From Liolophura sinensis (Eukaryota > Mollusca > Polyplacophora > Chitonida > Chitonidae), in assembly GCF_032854445.1 (NCBI RefSeq), contig NW_027018015.1:1-64000 (forward strand): DNA of 64,000 bases, written 5' to 3'. This document shows positions 55,040-64,000 of the stretch, piece after piece (the stretch's first letter is position 1; each line of letters starts with the position of its first letter). The translations under genes and the position numbers were made by a program. The notes below the pieces were generated by a model. The model did no database searches. It had not been told where the DNA came from and was given only the letters and a program-made list of their open reading frames with translations.

Positions 55040-58000
55040 ACATCTATCTCAGATTATGTTATGTTACCAAAACCATCATGCCAAAAAAGTGGACAATCTG
55101 CCATTGGAGTTCTTATAAGATCAGGCAATGCCGAACATTGTTTTAAAGAACTACAAGATGACATCACACGCACCGGACCTAGCTTTAAACGAATGTAGTT
55201 GATGGGAGATTTCAACTTTCGCTATATATTTGCTATGATGAATGACTACATTGAAACAGAGGTCTTGTTGACTGATAATACTGTGTTAGATAGTAATAAT
55301 GCATCTTTTGTGTTAGCGGCGCAGTTTCTAAACAGTATAGGTGTCGAAAGGCAGATATTTTCAAAACAGCTCGGTAGAGGGAATAACTGAGGTTATAAAT
55401 TTGTAAACTTACTCTGCAATACAAATATGTTTAATATCTAGTGAGTATTTAGTACCACCTTTTGGTATTTATCGTTGTTGTATAATAATGTTCTAAATAA
55501 TGATGTGATGCATGTCTAATGAATTCTTTGGCATGTCAATTATTTTCTTTTTATACAAACATATGCATTCAGTCTGAATTATGATAATATTTATGAATAT
55601 ATTAAACATATAAATATGATGAAATCCGGGTTGAACACATTTGGTAGACCAAAGTACCAAATTCTGGTGCAAATATATTTACTAAACATGTGTTACATTT
55701 ACGACTAACCTTTGGCACGCTTTCATCCGAACTTTGTTGTTTTCTCCGGCTTTAAATATAACACAAATGGTCTATTTAACACAACATAACGATTCTATCA
55801 GACAACTGTACGATAATAATAGAATACATTCTAGCATCACTCAGACAACAGACTGCTGTTAAATTTAACACATTATTTTTTGACTGTAATAACTCATTGC
55901 ATTAGAACTAGTCAAGAAATTATGTCATTTAATTATGTTTGATGCCGGAGTTATATCTGAAAGTTGGATAATTGGGATTGTCAGACCGATTTATAAAAAC
56001 AAGGGCGACCTAGCTGATCCACATAATTATCACCCTGCGACAATTTTAAGCTGTATGGGTTATATGTCTACAGCAATTATTAATAAAATACTCTGTCTAT
56101 TTTATAAAAAATTCACAGTATTTTTAGAGGCACAGTGTGGCTTCAAAAAACAATATTCTACTTTGGACAATATTTTGTTTTAAACATTATTATAATTTTT
56201 TTTCTTAGTTACAAGAAAAGTTTTATAGTACATTTATTTATTTTCCGAAAGCATTTAATGAAGTTTAGAGAGATGGATTGTGAGATAAACTATGCAAATA
56301 CGAAATGTTTGACTGATCACAAACATGTATTGCTCAATTAAATGGTGCATATCAGATGAAAAAAAACAAACAGAAGCAATTATTTTATTTGCCAAGTTCG
56401 CGTCGGACAAGGTGACAAATTGTCACCGATATTGTTTTCTGTAAATCTGAAGATCTGGACGATTTTATTTTGTCACGCTCGGCATTAGAATGTATGTAGA
56501 TATGGAAAGATGTTGTGGATCCCGGTACTGTGATTAAGTGTACTGGATGATACATTAATATCGGGAAACAGCTAATTATCCAGTTGTCAAAAGCTCTTAC
56601 ATAAAATATGACTTCCTTATCGATTTTTATTGATCTACAAATTACCTCTTTAATAAGACTATCCAACTAATCTTTTTCAAGGCTGTACAGTTTGTGGATT
56701 GAAATCTTTAATCTTAATCGAAGGTTTTTCTGAATAAATTATCAATTTAAATCTTGAACTGCAGACTATACTATTTATGGGAAACTTGGTGTCTTTCCAT
56801 CGTATATCCGACTTTACGAGCGCAAGGTTGCTTGTTTAATTACGAACTGCGGAAGGACGAGGAAGTAAGATGCCATACTGAAAGAAACTAAAATATGAAG
56901 TATGGTTCATCACAAAGACAAATGAAAATTATGCGTAAAATTTCTTTCATTTATTCTTTCAGATTTTTTCACTTCCTGTGACGTAAAAGTTCCTAAACTC
57001 TGATAATATGGTCCAAAAAGCTCCCCTCAGAATTCGAACGTTTGAACGCCTTTAACTCTTTACACAAAAATATATTTAAAAAATGAAAATATATTTTTAC
57101 ATTCTTTTAAGTGGTCTATTTAGTGAAAACTACTTTGATTTATAGAGGTATTTCCTTTAAAGGAGAACAAAATGTAAAAGTGATACCTAATTCACATGAA
57201 AGAGCGTGAAAACTTATTTGCAAATATGGCCTTTAAATTTTGGGGGAATTTTTTTACAAGAAAAGGGTATCTGAAAATATTTTGTATGGTAAGTATTTGG
57301 GATCAAATTTGGCTGTTTATCATTGTTGCATAATGATATTAAAAAGAAGGATTTGTAATTTTTAAATTTTGTTGTTTATATTCAAACATAGGTATTTAAT
57401 TTGAATTATGATAATATTTATGAATATATTTAACTTACAAATATGATCAAAATCCATTCTGACCACGTTTATTCGCCGAAAAGACCAATTCTAGGGCAAA
57501 TATATCATTAAACATGTCTTACTTCCTGGTTTATAGCATTATTACACAAACACTATATCTACCAAAAAGTGGTTCCAAATACTCACCATACAAGAATCAT
57601 TTTCACGTGTCTTTCTCTTTACAAAAAGACTAGGTTTTGGCACGCTTTCATCTGAACTTTCTTTGTTTTCTCTGCCTTTAAATATAACACAAATTGTCTA
57701 TTAATTCAACATAACGATTGTATAAGACAAACCGAGTACTATGTTAAATATTACACAATGCTGTGCTATAATAAGAGAATGCAATCTAGCATCACTCAGA
57801 CTTCTTGTTAAATTGAACAGATTATTTTTTGATTGTAATAACTCAGTACATTAGAACTAGTGAAGAACTTATGTTGCCAGTATATGAATTTACGACTAAC
57901 TTTTGGCACACTTTCATCTGAACTTTATGTGGGGTTTATATTTTCTCCACCTTTAGCTATCAAGTGAGGTACTCCTTACCCAGTGTGTGTCATTTTATAT

Positions 58001-58505
58001 CGTCATCATTGGTCGAAAATATCTTGTGTGAATCTGGATTTGGTTACATACGGAAATAGAGATATGAATATTACATGTGGACTATATATGTCAGTGTTAA
58101 ATCCAAAGACTTGCAAAGGTCTTGCTACATTTACCACAAGTAACAATAGACTCCCCATAGAGACAGGTCATTGGTACAATACAACAGAAATGGTCGTTGA
58201 TTTACGAAGTGTGATACTAGCAGTGTTGGTAATGAGTACCATTTCATAATGGAATGCCCAAATTCAAAACAATTAAAGTTACGTCCAATCTTGGGAGGAT
58301 ATTTGGCTAAAGCCAGGTGTATATAAAGTAAGATACCGTCTCCAACCCACCGTTAAAGGAGAACTGAGTAATTTAGCAAATTTTGTTGTAGATGGAATGT
58401 CCCTTTTCTTGTTGATTATCCAGATGTATCATTGTTTTTCTTTCTTTTTCTATTTTATTCCTTGTAAGCTAATAAAATGAATGAATGAAGAGAACTGAAT
58501 TGAAG
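55040..58505 (+). pseudogene. Decayed non-LTR retrotransposon (LINE), copy B
   Basis: Counterpart of 8330-11680. The endonuclease piece (GDFN, 55199-55390) and the RT start (55935-56183: ESWIIGIVRPIYKNKGD, then HNYHPATILSCMG) continue here into EAQCGFKKQYSTLDNILF, the motif that copy A has lost, then a frameshifted SYKKSF...FRKHLMKF piece and VRQGDKLSPILFS at about 56399. At 58090-58290 the C-terminal segment reads NNRLPIETGHWYNT and EYHFIMECP in neighbouring frames. It ends in ataaaatgaatgaatgaa. It is broken by many stops, and the expected RT catalytic FADD-like box was not found. Confidence 0.8.
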
Positions 58506-59327
58506 AAACCAGCCAGCGAGGGAGCTGGAATAATAGAACCCTCCATGATCATGACACAAAATGCTGAAGTTGCGGTACTCACCCAGATAAGCGGTCATCC
58601 AGAGACGCGTTTTTAACCATCGTTACAAAACAGCAGTCCAAGGTAATATTCCACATGTGCCTACGTGTCGGCCATGTTGATTGTTACTACCATGGAAACA
58701 TCGAACTAATGTACAAGCTCTTTGAGAAAAGCCGCTGGAAATTAGTCTATATTTGTGATAAATAGGCACATTTGGGCAAACCAAAGAAAAAATATTTCTT
58801 GCTTTGTTTACCCTCCTAGCTTTATAACAAGCGGTCAGACTTGACAACGTGAAAGCGATAACATCCTAGAAGACTCTTCAAATAAACTGTCATTATATAC
58901 ATGTACAAACAGGCATATTATATCGGAAGGCTTCTTCTGAAACCAATAAAATTATTTGTTACATATAGTGGTATTGGGCACACAGTTTGGCAGATTTTTT
59001 CTTTCATAGTGGGCATCCATTGTAACTCACCATATAACGAAAATAAACTTCATAACACAAGGCTCTGTTAGGTGGACTTAAAAGAAGTACATGTATTCAT
59101 TAAAGTCAATATACTTGTCTCGTATGGTTGACGTCTCACACATTGATCGTGGGGTAGCTACTCTATCTCATTTCTGAATCTTGAGACTAGACCCGCGCAA
59201 GTCAATTGAATATTATATAAGGTACGGCTCGGATATCTCTTCACATATATGAACCCTTATTTTCTAAAGTTAACACTGAAAATGAAATGTTAGAGAAACC
59301 AGTAAATACAAACATACAAATACACTT
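58506..59327. other. No gene seen; counterpart of 11681-12494
   Basis: Near-identical to copy A. The antisense frame at 58623-58847 parallels 11794-12018 without a recognisable domain. Confidence 0.5.
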
Positions 59328-59480
59328 TCCAGGTTAGACAAAGCGGCTTCAATTCCCCCAATGCTCTTTCAAGGACAGACAAAGTGGCTTCCATACCAAT
59401 CAATGCTGTTCTCAGATCAAACAAAGCGACTTCCATCCCTTCCAATGCTCTTTTCAGGACAAAGTGACTTCCACCAACCA
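59328..59480. repeat. 42-bp repeat with heptad-like antisense reading (copy B)
   Basis: About three and a half units, counterpart of 12495-12640. Antisense reading gives EVALFDLRTALIGM and EATLSVLERALGEL. It is directly followed by the point where the 1.1 kb present in copy A is missing. Confidence 0.7.
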
Positions 59481-62400
59481 CCCCCCATTAGCCCTGTCTC
59501 CTAGCCCTGTCTCCTGACATCTGTATGACTTCACCTGAAACCTGAGCCTGAAATGCGTACGACGCACCACCCTTCTGAAAATGACGCCCAGAAAATAGGC
59601 TAGCATTATACCCAGTTGCAGACAAACACCGACGTAGAACACACAGACACGACATATGCGTAACAGGACGAATTGTATTCTTATGAGGCAAAGAAAATAG
59701 AGTCGTATCAAGATCGCCACAACTGCACATAGACATAGTCTTGAAGGCAGTTACCAAACATAAAGCAGATCCCGGTATTGCAATCAGGGGAAACTTTAAC
59801 TCCTGCTAACAAAACTGAACAGTTTTAGACCTCTTCATAAAAAAACACTACATAATCGTCGCTCATATGCACTTTCTGCAAGACTAGCTCTTTGCTAGGG
59901 TCAAACTTAGCCAAACTAACCAGTAACAAATTAGATTTTCTGACTGTGAGAAAAAGGCGAAGGGAAACGTTTCAATCCTCAAAGTAGTAACTTCAGTTCA
60001 CTAACCCCAAGTCTGGAAGCTACCAATCCTAACAACATAGGCATAGTAGGAACTCCACTGAAGTAAGTGTGTATAGACGCAAAAGACTAGAACGTACGAC
60101 TCAAATATTGCGCGTACACACATGTTGTAAGTCTCCATTATGATCTCCCCCACTGTGCAAGTCTATGAAATGTCAGGTCAAAATAGTTTCAAAGCATGAC
60201 AGAAAAACAACCAGATCTCTTTATATATATCTACATTCTTCACACCCAGGAACAGTAGCCTGTGCCAAGAATTGAACAAGCATTACAAAAACATACAACT
60301 CCGCAGATCCCCATTAACCAGCTGCCAACCCATTCATGTGAACACAGCAAACATGCATGCTTCAGTCAAGGAGTTAAGGCACCCAGCTGTAACAATTAGA
60401 TGGTTATAATGCATTGAAGATAGAACTATATTCTTGACATGAACATTATTACTGCAGGCAGTTTGTTGACAGCAAAATCGTTTATCCTTTAACTCTTGTT
60501 ACAGGCTCGAATCTCGACAGATTCCCCCTCCAATGTGAGGTGACTTTAAACATAATTGAAACTAACTTCCGTCGTCTTCATAACACGGAACTGTGTACAT
60601 CTATTTGAGAGATATTTGCTGATGAGGGCTGTAGATTTTGTTGTTGAAATCGAACTTGAATGTGTTCTCGTCAAATTTGTAATGAGTCCAATAGCTTTCT
60701 CCGTTGTTATGCACCAGTGTATTTAAATAACGTTCTGATATATCTGTAATTGTAATCTGTAAATATCTAATCATGACATATTGTTTGTGATAGCGTCAGT
60801 TTTGGAAAAGTGACGTGAGTTCTATGAGCACGTGTTTCGGACATAACGGACCCACGGGACAAAACCGACTTTTATGTCAAATTTAATGCCATTTGTCGTA
60901 CCGTTTTTATGGTCATTTCTAATGATAGATATAGCTATTTGCAGCACATAAACGTTACTATGGACAATAAATGTCGACAAAGAGGTTCCCAAGGGGCCGG
61001 GCAAAATTTTGATGACCTGTGATCTATGGTAAGCCTGGTTTTATCCTAGTTCTCATAGATTTTGTGGGTGTCTTTCCTTGCAAAGTTGCACAAGAAAATT
61101 AACCACCTGGGGCAAAACGGACCACAGTCACAGTCCATTTTGCCCCATTACCTCAAATAATCAATTAAATACCGTAATTTAGGTAAACTCTCTCTAGTCT
61201 ATCAAAGAATAGATACCAATTTTAAAACAACAATCATAGCAAAATCAGAAGAAACATGGAGAAACCCATTATTTATTTAAAGGTATATGATGTATGATGG
61301 TTCAAACGTATAAAGCGTGTATCATGTACACTTTCACAGGAGCATGAAATGGTAGATTACGATAACAAATTAAACTTCCAGCCCTTTATATATTATTTTC
61401 CTCATTAAAGTTGTAAAATTATCCAAGCTGAAAACATGTCATAAACTATACGCCAAAATACCGAGAAGACCACAAGAAAACACAACATTTCATGAATATT
61501 TTAAACGTGGGACGCAGATATTCTAATTTGACCTCTGGTTCTAAAATTTAAACTCTTCCACATTCACTGCATGTACTAAAACGAACAACAAAGACTTAAC
61601 AAGTGTAATGTATTCAACCATTGGAACCCTAATAAACTATGGAACAGTCCTCATTTATCGCTTCTATTTTATATTAGTGCATAGCAAGCTGCTTAACCAC
61701 AGTATGGAAACATTTTATTTAACAAAAACCAGTACAGATAAAAGAAAATAAAAGAAAAGGTAAGTATCTGAAATATCTGCATTTGTCACAGTTAACAAAG
61801 GAGTTTATAGCCACCTAGGGTACTGCAACCTCTGACCTTGCTGATCACGTGGTCCTTGTATAATTCATTTACAGTTGCATATTGCTATTTAGACAGATAT
61901 ACATATTTTAAGTATCTACAGATATGTTTAAATTATCTACTTGCCCCGACTTTTTATTTTTATTTAATATATGTATGAGTGTTGAAAATATACCTTTTTC
62001 AGCAAAATGCATCATATTAATAATGAATCATATATGAATGTCATGGCACAATTGGAATTCATATCAGGGCTTATTATATATTTTAGCTTTTAACTAAAAT
62101 AAATGTAATCAAAATTCAACCTTTATATCTGCCTACATATTAATGGGTTAAAACCTAAGTTACACATCTGAGACAAGTAAACGCTTTTCAACTCCAGCCT
62201 GGGATAGAGTTCAGGTGTCCTTCCTCACACTTGTACGATTTCGTACATGTAAATGCAGGCAACTCTTGTAAAACAACAGTTTGAATTTACTGTCGGCTGA
62301 AGTCTTTCTAATTCTTTCCAACAACCTTTGTCTTACACGTTAATATCAAGTATGCTTTTTAGCTAAAATTCATCTGCTAATTAAATTTGAAAAAGTTTAT

Positions 62401-63264
62401 GGAAAACACTGTATATAGAAGTGAAAAGATTGATACTTGTGCCTTTTTCACACCGGCATACATGTGTGAGTTTACCATAGCTGTTGCACAGTTATCTGTA
62501 TCATTCTTGGCTCTGAATATTACATGATGTGTGTTGGAAATCGTTTGTTAACCTCATTTAAACTAAAAGAGTAAAAAGCGTAATGCCGGTGCAGAGTATC
62601 TCATGGGACCAAAACGGACTTTTCTCTGGAGAGCATTTTACACCTACTGGCACAACCATCTACATGTGAGGTTCCTGACTATATTTATAATGAGAGTTTA
62701 CGTCGGCTATTATAACATGATGATTTGTACACTATCCATGGATCTACTGAGACTCGCACCTGATCCTCCAGAGTTAGCTAGTCCGTTAGAACCCACTCCC
62801 CTAATTGATAAACCTTTAAAAGTAATGATTTTTACGAGCTGCTGTGGTGTGTAATGATATACATACATCTACCACCAGGTAGGCTGTATTTATTGTATTT
62901 ATTATTTTATCTTGATTCACAGCTTCTAACTATGTAACATAAATACTTAACGAACTTCGTTTTTCCTGATTTTGTAGCTTGTTACCTCAACACCTCGTCA
63001 CCTGGCGCCCATCATGTCTTCATTCCATCAAGAAATCATATCATCCTACACATGGAAAGAGTCGTAGGTTAACTAAATTCATCGTCTCCCCGCACATAAG
63101 AAGTGAGGCAGTAGCCTACACGCACTATCTATCAGTTACGATTCCGCCAGGAAATCGTGAGTTAAAATGTTGAATTCTGTCCATCACAAGAGTTTGAAGC
63201 CCAGCCTTGATGCTTTCAGACCCTCACCGGTAGAGAGTTAATAAGGAGCCTTCTTTAAACAAAT
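59481..63264. other. No gene seen; counterpart of 13766-17682
   Basis: 3.8 kb aligned closely with copy A. Open frames at 59454-59757 (antisense) and at 62603-62854 and 62979-63173 (sense) have no known domains, and stops or shifts interrupt most of them in copy A. Confidence 0.5.
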
Positions 63265-63392
63265 ATATTTGGTTGGCGTTTTACGCCGCACTCAATGATG
63301 TTTCATTGATACGACCATCCGCAGGTTGCTGGTATACCATTCCCCGCACATGTAGGACCAGAGAGGAAGCCAGCATGAGCTGGACTTGGCCT
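63265..63392 (-). mobile_element. SINE-1 fragment, antisense (copy B)
   Basis: Counterpart of 17683-17812 with the same internal deletion, so the deletion predates the segmental duplication. Confidence 0.85.
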
Positions 63393-63454
63393 TCTTTATG
63401 TTAAGTTAGCGACTATAAAACCCAGCCTCCAATATGCTTCAAGCCTAATGAGAG

Positions 63455-64000
63455 GGGAAAACCAACTCTCCTGAGTTGTTACACATCAAATAATGTTTGG
63501 ACCCTTCAATAGAGGGGAAAACCAGCTCTCCTGAGAAGTTACACATCAGGTAATGTGTGGACCCGGTATTAGAGAGAGAGGAAAACCAGCTCTCCTGAGA
63601 AGCCACACATCAGGTAATGTGTGGACCTGGTATTAGTGAGAGGGAAAACCAGCTCTCCTGAAAAGTTACACATCATGTATAATGTATGTACCCGGTATTA
63701 GAGAAAGGGGAAAACCAACTCTCCTCCGAAGTTACACATCACGTCATATGTGGACCTAGTGTCAGAGAGGCAGGAAATCCACCACACCTGGGAAGATACA
63801 CATCAGGTAACATTCGCACGATGTATCAGTCAGACAGGAAACCCATCACAGCTGAAGATACACATCAGGTAAAATGAGAGGAAACCCAGCACTACTGAGA
63901 AGATACACATCAGGTAACTTGATCATGTTGAGTGTGAAATTGGTGTACGTAAAACTGTGTAAAAATGCTACATATTGTGCATGATTTAAGTGTGTATTAC
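63455..64000. repeat. 61-bp minisatellite array (copy B, right) and start of tail
   Basis: Counterpart of 17860-18420. Units of the form agctctcctgagaagttaca end at about 63920, followed by the first 80 bp of the tail before the window ends. Confidence 0.9.

Larger units (their letters stand above)
43706..64000 (+). repeat. Segmental duplication, copy B
   Basis: Direct counterpart of 1-18420, cut by the right edge. Compared with copy A it has a 1754-bp tandem duplication (48601-52108), about 290 bp more of the LINE reverse transcriptase (about 56117-56408), about 100 bp more before the SINE fragment at 47431, and lacks about 1.1 kb at 59485. About 140 bp at 55697 and about 80 bp at 54139 are also missing. 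Confidence 0.93.

Noticed and set aside
62603-63173. Two plus-strand frames of 83 and 64 codons in copy B
   Set aside because: Copy A has stops in the first of them at a homologous position, and neither has a domain or splice support.

Overview
This is a window of animal nuclear DNA. It is AT-rich and gene-poor, the one recognisable gene has many introns, and repeats dominate. The two tRNA-headed SINE families have 3' ends of the kinds widespread in molluscs and other spiralians (one ends in runs like acgttaaacc followed by cactcactcactc). With the TRIM, hAT, Mutator/YqaJ and LINE content this suggests a marine spiralian such as a mollusc or brachiopod. The species cannot be named from the sequence.

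Layout. Positions 1-18420 (copy A) and about 43706-64000 (copy B) are two direct copies of one segment, about 45.6 kb apart and mid-90s percent identical by eye. A runs off the left edge and B off the right. Each carries, in order: a 44/33-bp minisatellite, a SINE fragment plus a full SINE, a 61-bp minisatellite, antisense SINE fragments, a decayed non-LTR retrotransposon, a short 42-bp repeat, a long stretch without recognisable genes, another SINE fragment and a second 61-bp array. They differ by indels. The largest are a seemingly perfect 1754-bp tandem duplication found only in B and a 1.1-kb segment found only in A.

Between the copies, a TRIM-type E3 ubiquitin ligase gene runs on the minus strand from 34939 to 20613 in six exons: RING, two B-boxes, coiled coil and B30.2/SPRY. 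Its exon sizes 96, 231 and 23 bp are those typical of TRIM genes. A two-base GT expansion in the second B-box puts the end of exon 1 out of frame, so as written the protein stops at 224 residues. The large third intron holds a 4.4-kb hAT transposon (26839-31259) with terminal inverted repeats, a broken BED-finger transposase and a SINE with a perfect target-site duplication. Upstream of the TRIM gene lie a 57/114-bp minisatellite that is open in one frame except for one TGA (35401-37290), a decayed Mutator-like element with a YqaJ-type nuclease domain (about 39049-40930, minus strand) and a 22-bp minisatellite (42517-43284).

There is no operon-like organisation. The only candidate host function is ubiquitin-ligase or innate-immunity type signalling by the TRIM protein. 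Everything else is mobile DNA, tandem repeats or sequence in which I recognise nothing. Identity figures are estimates by eye.
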